Assembly: GCA_903830425.1 (NCBI GenBank)
Contig: CAIKTR010000193.1
Coordinates: 1-44,709, forward strand
Direction of reading: 5' to 3'
Source: an uncultured Opitutia bacterium
GTDB taxonomy: Bacteria > Verrucomicrobiota > Verrucomicrobiia > Opitutales > Opitutaceae
Length of the DNA: 44,709 bases
Under the pieces are notes generated by a model. The model was given only the letters and a program-made list of their open reading frames with translations. It was not told the DNA's origin and did no database searches. This document shows positions 37,710 through 44,709 of this stretch, in pieces. Made by a program: the position numbers and the translations under genes. Position 1 is the stretch's first letter; every line of letters begins with the position of its first letter.

Positions 37710-39413
37710 ATGAGTTCCACCCGCCCCGATCCCCTGCGTCCCCATTCTTCCGTTGTCATCGACGGTCCCAGCCGCGCCGGCGCCCGCTCGATGCTGCGGC
37801 CCGTCGGCTTCTCCGACGCGGATTTCAAGAAGCCGATCATCGGCATCGCCTCCACCTGGAGCATGGTCACGCCGTGCAACATGCACATCGACCAGCTCGC
37901 CCGCGAGGCCGAGGCCGGGGCCAACACCGCCGGCGGCAAGGCCATCATCTTCGGCACGATCACCGTCTCCGACGGCATCTCCATGGGCACCCTCGGCATG
38001 CGGTACTCCCTGGTTTCACGCGAGGTCATCGCCGACTCCATCGAGACCGTGGCCGGAGGCGAGGGCTTCGACGCCATCGTCGCCATCGGCGGCTGTGACA
38101 AAAACATGCCCGGCTGCGTGATGGCCCTCGCCCGGCTCAACCGTCCCGGGGTCTTCGTCTACGGCGGCACGATCCTGCCCGGCCTTCATCCCGACTCGCA
38201 CAAGGAGTGCGACGTGGTGTCCGTCTACGAGGCCATCGGCCAGCACGCCGCCGGCAAGATCGACGACGCCGGCCTCCGCAAGATCGAGGCCTGCTCCGTC
38301 CCCGGCCCCGGCGCCTGCGGCGGCATGTACACCGCCAACACCATGGGCTCCGCGATCGAGGCCCTCGGCATGTCCCTGCCCAACTCCTCCGCCCAGATCG
38401 CCATCTCCGACGAGAAGAAACTCGACTGCCGCAACGCCGGCGCCGCCGCCCTCGCCCTGCTCAAGGCCGGCATCCGGCCGCGCGACATCATGACCCGCAA
38501 GGCGTTCGAGAACGCCATCACGGTCGTCATCGCCCTCGGCGGCTCGACCAACGCCGTGCTCCACCTCCTCGCCCTCGCCCACGAGGCCCGCGTCAAGCTC
38601 TCCATCGACGACTTCACCCGCATCGGGAAGAAGGTGCCCGTCCTCGCCGACCTCAAGCCCTCCGGCAAGTACGGCATGGCCCACCTGTCGCGCATCGGCG
38701 GCCTCCCGCCCCTCATGAAGGTGCTGCTCGATGCCGGCCTGCTCCACGGCGACTGCCTCACCGTCACCGGCCGCACCCTCGCGGAAAACCTGCGCGACGT
38801 CGCGCCCTACCCGGTCGACCAGGACGTGGTCCGCCCGCTCTCCCAGCCGATCAAGCCGGACAGCCACCTGCGCATCCTCTACGGTAACCTCGCCCCCGAG
38901 GGCGCCGTCGCCAAGGTCACCGGCAAGGAGGGGCTCACCTTCTCCGGCCAGGCCATCACGTTCGAGTCCGAGGAAACCGCGCTGACGGCCATCCTCGCCG
39001 GCCGCGTGAAGCCCGGCCACGTCATCGTCATCCGCAACGAGGGGCCCCGCGGTGGGCCCGGCATGCGGGAAATGCTCGCGCCCACCAGCGCCGTCATGGG
39101 CCGGGGCCTCGGCAAGACCGTCGCCCTCATCACCGACGGGCGGTTCTCCGGCGGCAGCCACGGCTTCGTCGTCGGCCACATCACCCCCGAGGCCTTCAAC
39201 GGCGGCCCGCTCGCCCTCGTCCAGAACGGCGACCCCATCATCATCGACGCCGTCAAGAACCAGCTCACCCTCGACCTCCCCGCCAAGGTGATCGCCGCCC
39301 GCCGCAAGGCGTGGAAGCAGCGCAAGCCCAAGGAAACCCGCGGCGTCCTGGCCAAGTACGCCCACCTCGTCACCAGCGCCTCCGAGGGCGCCGTCACCGA
39401 CAAGCACCTCTGA
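37710..39413 (+). CDS. ilvD: Dihydroxy-acid dehydratase
   Basis: Iron-sulphur enzyme of isoleucine and valine synthesis. 567 residues from the ATG at 37710. Cluster ligands are Cys56 (TPCNMH), Cys129 in [12 protein letters not shown] and Cys203 in [13 protein letters not shown]; Lys131 follows the second Cys. [21 protein letters not shown] near the C-terminus is diagnostic for IlvD and contains the catalytic Ser. The length and the Cys pattern fit the [2Fe-2S] form found in many non-enteric bacteria. pgi starts 11 bases downstream, so the two are probably co-transcribed although their pathways differ. Confidence 0.96.
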   Translation: MSSTRPDPLRPHSSVVIDGPSRAGARSMLRPVGFSDADFKKPIIGIASTWSMVTPCNMHIDQLAREAEAGANTAGGKAIIFGTITVSDGISMGTLGMRYSLVSREVIADSIETVAGGEGFDAIVAIGGCDKNMPGCVMALARLNRPGVFVYGGTILPGLHPDSHKECDVVSVYEAIGQHAAGKIDDAGLRKIEACSVPGPGACGGMYTANTMGSAIEALGMSLPNSSAQIAISDEKKLDCRNAGAAALALLKAGIRPRDIMTRKAFENAITVVIALGGSTNAVLHLLALAHEARVKLSIDDFTRIGKKVPVLADLKPSGKYGMAHLSRIGGLPPLMKVLLDAGLLHGDCLTVTGRTLAENLRDVAPYPVDQDVVRPLSQPIKPDSHLRILYGNLAPEGAVAKVTGKEGLTFSGQAITFESEETALTAILAGRVKPGHVIVIRNEGPRGGPGMREMLAPTSAVMGRGLGKTVALITDGRFSGGSHGFVVGHITPEAFNGGPLALVQNGDPIIIDAVKNQLTLDLPAKVIAARRKAWKQRKPKETRGVLAKYAHLVTSASEGAVTDKHL

Positions 39414-39424
39414 ACCGTCCCGCC

Positions 39425-41038
39425 ATGACCTGGTCCCGCTACAAGACGCACTGCTACCACGACGCCGAGCTCGGCGTCTCGCTCGACGTCAGCCGGATGC
39501 CGTTCCCGAGCGAGTTTCTCGCCACGATGGCTCCGCCGCTGGAACAGGCCTTCGCCGCCATGGCCGCCCTCGAGGCCGGCGCCCTCGCCAACCCCGACGA
39601 GCGCCGCATGGTCGGACACTACTGGCTCCGCGCCCCCCAGCTCGCGCCGACCCCGGAGCTGGCCGGCGCCATCACCACCACGCTCGCCGCGATCCAGGCC
39701 TTCGCCGCCCAGGTGCACTCCGGCGCCGTCGCCGGCCCGCGGGGCAAATTCAAGCACCTGCTCGTCATCGGCATCGGCGGCTCCGCCCTCGGCCCGCAGT
39801 TTGTCAGCCACGCCCTGGGCCAGCCGCGCCGGGACCGCCTCGCCGTCTCGTTCTTCGACAACACCGACCCCGACGGCATGGACTACGTCCTCGCGGGCCT
39901 CCGCGGCCGCCTGCCCCGGACCCTCGTCGTCGTCATCTCCAAGTCCGGCGGCACCGCCGAGACGCGCAACGGCATGCTCGAGGCCCGCGCGGCCTTCACC
40001 GCCGCCGGGCTCGACCCGGCGCGGCATTTTGTCGCCGTCACCGGCGAGGGCTCCCAGCTCGACCGCACCGCCGCCCGCGAGGGCTGGCTGGCACGGTTCC
40101 CGATGTGGGACTGGGTCGGCGGCCGCACCTCCGTGCTCTGCGCCGTCGGCCTCCTCCCGGCCGCCCTGCAGGGCCTCGACATCTCGGCCCTGCTTGCCGG
40201 CGCCGCCGCGATGGACGCGGTCACCCGCCGCCCCGTCACCGCCCAGAATCCCGCCGCCCTGCTCGCCCTGATGTGGCACTACGCCACCGGCGGCCGCGGC
40301 GCCAAGGACATGGTGGTGCTGCCCTACAAGGACCGCCTGCTGCTCTTCTCCCGCTACCTCCAGCAGCTGGTGATGGAATCGCTCGGCAAGGAGCACGACC
40401 TGCAGGGCGCCGTCGTGAACCAGGGCCTCGCCGTCTACGGCAACAAGGGCTCCACCGACCAGCACGCCTACGTCCAGCAGCTCCGCGACGGCGTGAATAA
40501 TTTCTTCGTCACCTTCATCGAGGTGCTCCGCGACCGCAGTCCCCGGGCCTCCCTCGAGGTCGAGCCGGGCGTGACCGCCGGCGACTACCTGCAGGGCTTC
40601 TACCTGGGCACCCGCGACGCCCTCAGCGAGAAGGACCGCCATTCCGTCACGCTCACCCTGCCCGACGTCTCCCCGCGCTCCATCGGCATGCTGATCGCCC
40701 TCTACGAGCGGGCCGTCGGCCTCTACGCATCCCTCATCGGCATCAACGCCTACCACCAGCCGGGCGTCGAGGCCGGCAAGCTGGCCGCCGGGGCCGTCAT
40801 CGCGCTCAAGCTCCGGCTGGCCGCCGCGCTGCAGGCCCGGCCCGGCCAGTTCTGCACCGCCGAGGAGTTGGCCGCCGCCCTCGGCGCCGCCGAGCAGACC
40901 GAGCTGGTGTACAAGCTCCTCGAGCATCTCGCCGCCAATCCGGGCAGCGGCGTCCGGAAGCGCGCGCGTACCCCGTGGCACCAGTCACGCTACGCCGCCA
41001 AGCCCCCGCGCCAGGCCGGAGCCGCGCCCCGCGCCTAA
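39425..41038 (+). CDS. pgi: Glucose-6-phosphate isomerase
   Basis: Interconverts glucose-6-phosphate and fructose-6-phosphate. 537 residues from the ATG at 39425. Sugar-phosphate isomerase motifs are [34 protein letters not shown] and [24 protein letters not shown]; the last contains the catalytic His. The C-terminus extends beyond the isomerase core with a helical segment ([26 protein letters not shown]) and a basic tail, which I do not recognise as a separate domain but could be a small winged-helix-like addition. The form with conserved KGSTDQHAY is the one typical of cyanobacteria and chlamydiae. The gene is 11 bases after ilvD. Confidence 0.95.
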   Translation: MTWSRYKTHCYHDAELGVSLDVSRMPFPSEFLATMAPPLEQAFAAMAALEAGALANPDERRMVGHYWLRAPQLAPTPELAGAITTTLAAIQAFAAQVHSGAVAGPRGKFKHLLVIGIGGSALGPQFVSHALGQPRRDRLAVSFFDNTDPDGMDYVLAGLRGRLPRTLVVVISKSGGTAETRNGMLEARAAFTAAGLDPARHFVAVTGEGSQLDRTAAREGWLARFPMWDWVGGRTSVLCAVGLLPAALQGLDISALLAGAAAMDAVTRRPVTAQNPAALLALMWHYATGGRGAKDMVVLPYKDRLLLFSRYLQQLVMESLGKEHDLQGAVVNQGLAVYGNKGSTDQHAYVQQLRDGVNNFFVTFIEVLRDRSPRASLEVEPGVTAGDYLQGFYLGTRDALSEKDRHSVTLTLPDVSPRSIGMLIALYERAVGLYASLIGINAYHQPGVEAGKLAAGAVIALKLRLAAALQARPGQFCTAEELAAALGAAEQTELVYKLLEHLAANPGSGVRKRARTPWHQSRYAAKPPRQAGAAPRA

Positions 41039-41140
41039 TCCGGCGGAACCCCGGGCCGCTTTCCCGTTCCCACCAGCAGACCCATCGCCACCCTTGGGCG
41101 CACCCGGTGCGCTTGCTCCTTGCCCCCAACTCCATCCCCC

Positions 41141-41157
41141 TTATCTATTCCTCTCGC
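41141..41157 (+). promoter_or_regulatory. AT-rich TTATCTATT element before the small lipoprotein gene
   Basis: TTATCTATT at 41141-41149 lies 8 bases before the ATG at 41158. The same 9 bases occur at 5421-5429 before dapA. It may be a -10 region; TTGCCC, 16 bases upstream of TATCTA, is a possible -35 box. Confidence 0.3.
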
Positions 41158-41316
41158 ATGAACTCGCTCAAGAAACCCGTCTTTGCCCTGCTTCTGCTCG
41201 CGTTCGGCGCACTCCTCGGCGGCTGCACCAGCAAAACCGAGAAGGACAGCTCCATTCCGTGGAGCCGCCCCGCGGACTGGGAAGGCCAGATCCCCGGCAT
41301 GGGCGGCGGCCGCTAA
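41158..41316 (+). CDS. Small lipoprotein of 52 residues
   Basis: 52 residues from the ATG at 41158. It has a lipoprotein signal peptide: MNSLKKP, a hydrophobic core LLLLAFGALL and the lipobox LLGGC. The mature peptide has only about 30 residues (CTSKTEKDSSIPWSRPADWE, then GQIPGMGGGR) and contains two Trp. Short lipoproteins with a SIPWSRPAxWEGxxPGM-type tail occur in Verrucomicrobia by my recollection, but I cannot verify that here. The coding signal is supported by the clean lipobox and by the strong terminator right after the stop. Function unknown; it should sit on the inner or outer membrane facing the periplasm. Confidence 0.75.
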   Translation: MNSLKKPVFALLLLAFGALLGGCTSKTEKDSSIPWSRPADWEGQIPGMGGGR

Positions 41317-41338
41317 CGCGTCCGGCCTCACCGCGCAA

Positions 41339-41365
41339 AAATCCGGCCTCGCGCCGGATTTTTTT
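41339..41365 (+). terminator. Rho-independent terminator between the lipoprotein gene and rsmI
   Basis: AAATCCGGC (41339-41347), loop CTCGC, GCCGGATTT (41353-41361), then T to 41365. The ATG of rsmI begins at 41366, the very next base. Confidence 0.88.
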
Positions 41366-42091
41366 ATGACCGACACCCCCGCCCCCAACGCCTCCCTCGC
41401 GGCGCTGCCCGGCCACCTCTACGTCGTCGCGACGCCGATCGGGAACCTGGCGGACATCACCGAGCGCGCCCGCGCCATCCTCGGCGCCGTCGACCTCATC
41501 GCCTGCGAGGACACCCGCACCACCGGCGCCCTGCTCACCCGCTTCGGCCTGCGCAAGGACCTCGTCGCCTACCACGAGCACAACGAGACCGAGATGGCCG
41601 AGACGCTCGCCGCGCAGATCGCCGCCGGCCGGTCCGTCGCCGTCGTCAGCGACGCCGGCACCCCCGCCCTGAGCGACCCCGGCTTCCGCCTCGTGCGCGC
41701 CTGCCGGCGCCGCGGCCTGCCCGTCGTCCCCGTCCCCGGCCCCAGCGCCCTCACCGCTGTGCTGTCCGCCGCCGGCCTGCCCACCAACGGGTTCCTCTAC
41801 GTGGGTTTCCTCGCCTCGAAAAGCGCCGCCCGCATCGCCTTTTACTCCCAGCACCGGGACTTCCCCTACACCCTCGCCCTCTACGAGAGCTGCCACCGGA
41901 TCGACAAGGCGGTCGCGGAAATCGTCGCCACGCTCGGCCCCGGGCGCGTGATCTGCGTCGCCAAGGAAGTGACCAAGCTGCACGAGACCTTCTTCGTCGG
42001 CCCGGCCGCCGATGTGCAGGCCCGCCTGGCCCGGGCCAGTCTCCGGGGCGAGTTCGTCCTCCTGATCGCCCCCGCCGACTTCGTCCTGTAG
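41366..42091 (+). CDS. rsmI: 16S rRNA 2'-O-ribose C1402 methyltransferase
   Basis: 241 residues from the ATG at 41366. A tetrapyrrole-methylase-fold enzyme that methylates C1402 in the decoding centre. Family motifs are LYVVATPIGNLADITERA, ACEDTRTTGALL, YHEHNE, VSDAGTPALSDPG and VPGPSALTAVLSAAGL, then the C-terminal CVAKEVTKLHETFFVG. It is shorter than the E. coli protein (286 residues), lacking the extra C-terminal domain. Its start codon touches the T run of the preceding terminator, leaving no room for a normal leader if transcription comes from upstream. Confidence 0.95.
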   Translation: MTDTPAPNASLAALPGHLYVVATPIGNLADITERARAILGAVDLIACEDTRTTGALLTRFGLRKDLVAYHEHNETEMAETLAAQIAAGRSVAVVSDAGTPALSDPGFRLVRACRRRGLPVVPVPGPSALTAVLSAAGLPTNGFLYVGFLASKSAARIAFYSQHRDFPYTLALYESCHRIDKAVAEIVATLGPGRVICVAKEVTKLHETFFVGPAADVQARLARASLRGEFVLLIAPADFVL

Positions 42092-42140
42092 GCCGCGCCT
42101 GCTGCCTTTCCTTTCGCTGATTTTCGGTATTGCGTGAGTC

Positions 42141-43076
42141 ATGTCCTCGGTCGCCGTCATCGATGTCGGGAGCAACTCGATCAAGGTGCTCGTCGCCGCC
42201 GCCGCGGCTGACGGCGGGCTGACGATCCTCCGGACCCGCACACTCGACGCGCGCATCAGCGCCGGGATCAGCCAGGCCGCCCCCCGCCTCAGCGCCGCCG
42301 GCCTGGCCGCCGGCCTGGACGCCATTCGCACCCTCCTGGAGGACGTGGCCCCGCTGGCGCCGGCGGCCACCGTGCTCGTCGCCACCAGCGCGGTGCGCGA
42401 CGCGCTCAATGGCGAGGACTTCCGCGCCAGCGTCCACGCCGCCACCGGGCACCGGCTCCGGATCCTCAGCGGCGACGAGGAGGCCCGCCTGATCGGCCGC
42501 GGCCTGACCAGCGACCCGGCCCTGGCGCGGCTGCAGGATTTCTACGTGTTCGACCTCGGCGGGGGCAGCCTCGAATGCCTCGCTTTCCGCAACCGCCAGA
42601 TCGCCTGCACCGCCAGCCTGCCGCTGGGGTGCGTCCGGCTGACCGAGCAGTTCGTCGCCGATCCGGCGGGACCCCTTGCCCCCGCCGCACGGCAGTCCAT
42701 CCGCCAGCACGTCTCCGACTCCCTTGCCCGCTCCCCCTTCGCTTTCTCCCTGCCTCCCGGGGCCGCGGCCATCGGGACCGGCGGCACCTTCTCGGTCGCC
42801 CGCGCCATCCTCGCGGCCCGTTCCGTTCCGGCAGCGGTGGACGTGCCTCCCTCGGTGACCGCCGCCCAGTTGCGGGCATTGCTCGACTGGCTCGGGGCCC
42901 TGCCCCTCGCGGAGCGCCAGGCCATCCCCGGCCTCCCTGCCGCCCGCGCCGATGTCATGCCGGTGGCGCTCGCGACCCTGGACGCCCTCGCGGGCTTGGG
43001 CGGACTCACCACCTTCCGGCACTCGTTCTACAACCTGCGCTACGGGCTCGCCGCCGAGGCCCTCGCCGCCCTCTAG
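42141..43076 (+). CDS. Ppx/GppA-family phosphatase (catalytic domain only)
   Basis: 311 residues. Acetate/sugar kinase-Hsp70-actin fold enzyme that hydrolyses polyphosphate or guanosine pentaphosphate. Nucleotide-fold motifs are VAVIDVGSNSIKVLVA at the N-terminus, YVFDLGGGSLE in the middle and AIGTGGTFSVAR. SAVRDALNGEDF and SGDEEARLIGRG are also typical. The protein holds only the catalytic module and lacks the C-terminal HD-type domain of E. coli Ppx/GppA (about 500 residues), like the short forms in many bacteria. Which substrate it uses cannot be told; no ppk gene is near. It is 49 bases after rsmI. Confidence 0.88.
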   Translation: MSSVAVIDVGSNSIKVLVAAAAADGGLTILRTRTLDARISAGISQAAPRLSAAGLAAGLDAIRTLLEDVAPLAPAATVLVATSAVRDALNGEDFRASVHAATGHRLRILSGDEEARLIGRGLTSDPALARLQDFYVFDLGGGSLECLAFRNRQIACTASLPLGCVRLTEQFVADPAGPLAPAARQSIRQHVSDSLARSPFAFSLPPGAAAIGTGGTFSVARAILAARSVPAAVDVPPSVTAAQLRALLDWLGALPLAERQAIPGLPAARADVMPVALATLDALAGLGGLTTFRHSFYNLRYGLAAEALAAL

Positions 43077-43087
43077 CGGGCCTCGTC

Positions 43088-44709
43088 CTACCCGATCGTC
43101 ACCACCTGCGCCTCGGTGGTCAGCGGAAAGCTCAGGCGGCCGACGTAATCGGCCGGCGTCGGCAGGCCGTCCTGCGTGTAGGAATTGTGCGGCACGAGGG
43201 GATAATCGATCACCGCGCCCGGCGGCAGCCGCCAGACCAGCCCGCGCCAGGTCATCACCCGCACCGGCCGGACGCCGCCGTTGAGATGGATGAGGGACGC
43301 GGGGTCCAGCGTCAGGGTCTCGTCGTCGAGTTGCACCGTCTCGCCGGGCCGGAAGGCCAGAATTAGCGCCGCCTCGTAATGCGCCGCCGTCCCGGGCGGC
43401 ACGAGCCGGGCGCTGAGCAGGCAGCTTCCGCCCTGGAGCGTCAGCGTCACCACCACGTCATCCGCGCCGAAGCTGAGCCGCGCCTCCGCCTGGGTCGCCG
43501 AGGCCTGCGTCCCGCGGGCGCGGTCCGGCAGGTACGCGCGGCCGGCGTCCGTCCGGCGCACGGTGGAAAAACGCGGCATGTAGCGGCTGCCGCCGGTGCC
43601 GGCGAGATAGCCGCCGGTGCGGTGCCAGAGCTCGACCAGGTTCTGGCTGTCGAGCACGAAGCGACTCGTATGTTCCGGCACGAGCTGCCAGCCGAGGTAG
43701 GCCCGCCAGGCGTCCTGCTCCAGCCGCGCCACCGGCAGCGTGGCCGGGCGCCGCACCTGAATTTCCCGCGGATGGGTGTCCGGCCGAAACACGTACTCGG
43801 CGAACGAGGCGAAAAACGCGAAGCCCTGCGCCGAGTTGTCATGCACCCCCGCCTCGCGCAACTGGGCCCGGCCCGCCTGCAGCCGGGCCTGCACCAGCTC
43901 CCGCCCGGCGGCGCAGCCGAGAAAGCCCGGGGGGAGGAAAAGGAAGGGCGCCCGGGAGTAGCGCATCCGGACATCGCTCACCACCGCGGTCGTCCCGTCG
44001 GGCAGGCTGTAGAAATCGTAGAAGCCGAAGAAGCGGCCGATGCTGGCGTGCGCCGCCTCGTCGCCGGAGAGCTCGGCATACAGCGAGACGGCCTCCGCCG
44101 TGACCAGCGCGTAGCCCACCACGATGCCCTGCCCCTCGGGCCAGTAGCCGTCCGCGTGCTGGAACGGAAGCACGCAGCGGGCGAAGAAATCGCGGGCATA
44201 CGCCATCCACTCCGGCCGCTGGAAATACCGGCCCGCCCGGTAAAACAGCAGGCCGTGCCAGGTGGCGTGGTTGCCCACGAAGTCCGTGGGCGGCGCCGCG
44301 TATTTCTCCACGAACCGGGCGTGCAGGACCCCGACCGCCCCCTGCACCGCCGCGGCCAGCCGGGCGCGGCGCTCCGCCCCGCCCAACTGGTGCCGCTCCA
44401 GCAGCTCGAGCGAGGCCAACAGATAATAATTGAGCCACTCCCCCACATGACGGCCCCACTCGCGGCCGCGGGAAAAATGCGGCGTGTGGAAGTCCGCCGC
44501 CGTGACCCCGAGCACGTAGTCGAGGTTGTGCAGGGCGAGCCGCTGGTAATCCGCCCGCTCCTCGGGCGTGGCCCCGGGCACCTCCCCGGTGGCGAGCTGC
44601 AGCAGCCCAAAGTGGGCGAACTGGTTGTAGTACGTCGGTCCCTGCGCGTGCGGCCAGTCCCGCAGGTCCAGATCCATGCTGCCGCTCGGGCCATAGTGCG
44701 GGGCCAGCA
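43088..44709 (-). CDS. Large protein of unknown function, N-terminus beyond the window
   Basis: At least 540 residues. The first ATG in view is at 44677, but the frame stays open to the edge and the codons before it (LAPHYGPSGS) read like protein, so the true start is probably outside. The first two thirds are helical with repeated aromatic motifs (YYNQFAHFGLLQL, VGEWLNYYLLASLELL, NHATWHGLLFYRAGRYF, DGYWPEGQG), reminiscent of an alpha/alpha-toroid as in polysaccharide lyases or glycoside hydrolases. The last ~200 residues look like beta strands, as in the C-terminal sheet of heparinase-like lyases. I cannot name a family. It converges on the Ppx/GppA gene with 11 bases between ends. Confidence 0.65.
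   Translation of the reverse strand, partial: LAPHYGPSGSMDLDLRDWPHAQGPTYYNQFAHFGLLQLATGEVPGATPEERADYQRLALHNLDYVLGVTAADFHTPHFSRGREWGRHVGEWLNYYLLASLELLERHQLGGAERRARLAAAVQGAVGVLHARFVEKYAAPPTDFVGNHATWHGLLFYRAGRYFQRPEWMAYARDFFARCVLPFQHADGYWPEGQGIVVGYALVTAEAVSLYAELSGDEAAHASIGRFFGFYDFYSLPDGTTAVVSDVRMRYSRAPFLFLPPGFLGCAAGRELVQARLQAGRAQLREAGVHDNSAQGFAFFASFAEYVFRPDTHPREIQVRRPATLPVARLEQDAWRAYLGWQLVPEHTSRFVLDSQNLVELWHRTGGYLAGTGGSRYMPRFSTVRRTDAGRAYLPDRARGTQASATQAEARLSFGADDVVVTLTLQGGSCLLSARLVPPGTAAHYEAALILAFRPGETVQLDDETLTLDPASLIHLNGGVRPVRVMTWRGLVWRLPPGAVIDYPLVPHNSYTQDGLPTPADYVGRLSFPLTTEAQVVTIG

Overview
The window is GC-rich chromosomal DNA from a Gram-negative bacterium with an outer membrane (Pal-type OmpA lipoprotein, outer-membrane DUF1302 protein, ADP-heptose-type glycosyltransferase). 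Gene content, the near absence of Shine-Dalgarno sequences and the look of the proteins suggest a verrucomicrobial, Opitutaceae-like organism; this is inference from general resemblance and was not tested. I see no insertion sequence, phage, CRISPR array or rRNA. Coding density is very high, and the gaps that exist are mostly short divergent promoter regions or terminators.

Layout. (1) 1-5400, minus strand: a tight run pilT - Pro-rich secreted protein - fabD - lepA - lepB (lepB runs off the left edge). (2) 5468-7702, plus: dapA-dapB-ruvA. (3) 7723-9025, minus: an ECF sigma factor followed by its probable anti-sigma factor, with a near-consensus sigma-E-type promoter in front of the sigma gene that suggests autoregulation. 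(4) 9306-10501: a lower-GC methyltransferase gene, an AT-richer gap and tRNA-Lys(TTT). (5) 10502-11768: NarL-type response regulator and a Pal-like lipoprotein, closed by a strong terminator. (6) 11858-18751: M20 dipeptidase and purH (minus), apaG and a beta-CASP nuclease (plus), an inositol-phosphatase family protein and dinB (minus). (7) 18801-21671: a somewhat divergent uvrA (minus).

(8) 21881-31247, plus: the most interesting part. DUF1302 outer-membrane protein - DUF1329 protein - YCF48/BNR beta-propeller - MMPL/RND transporter, then a metallo-beta-lactamase protein, a DUF3108 secreted protein and a family 9 glycosyltransferase. The first four look like one envelope-spanning transport system for a hydrophobic compound. 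The substrate is unknown, and a terminator-like hairpin divides the set into two transcription units. (9) 31343-34408: MFS transporter, PfkB kinase, coiled-coil membrane protein. (10) 34487-35536: rplU-rpmA and a small membrane protein. (11) 35549-37493, minus: scpB-pheA. (12) 37710-43076, plus: ilvD, pgi, a 52-residue lipoprotein, rsmI and a Ppx/GppA phosphatase. (13) 43088 to the right edge, minus: a large protein of unknown function that runs off the window.

A recurring oddity is that terminator-like hairpins end in a T-run placed directly against the next start codon (YCF48 gene, rplU, rsmI). All functions are assigned by reading motifs by eye; no database search was possible.
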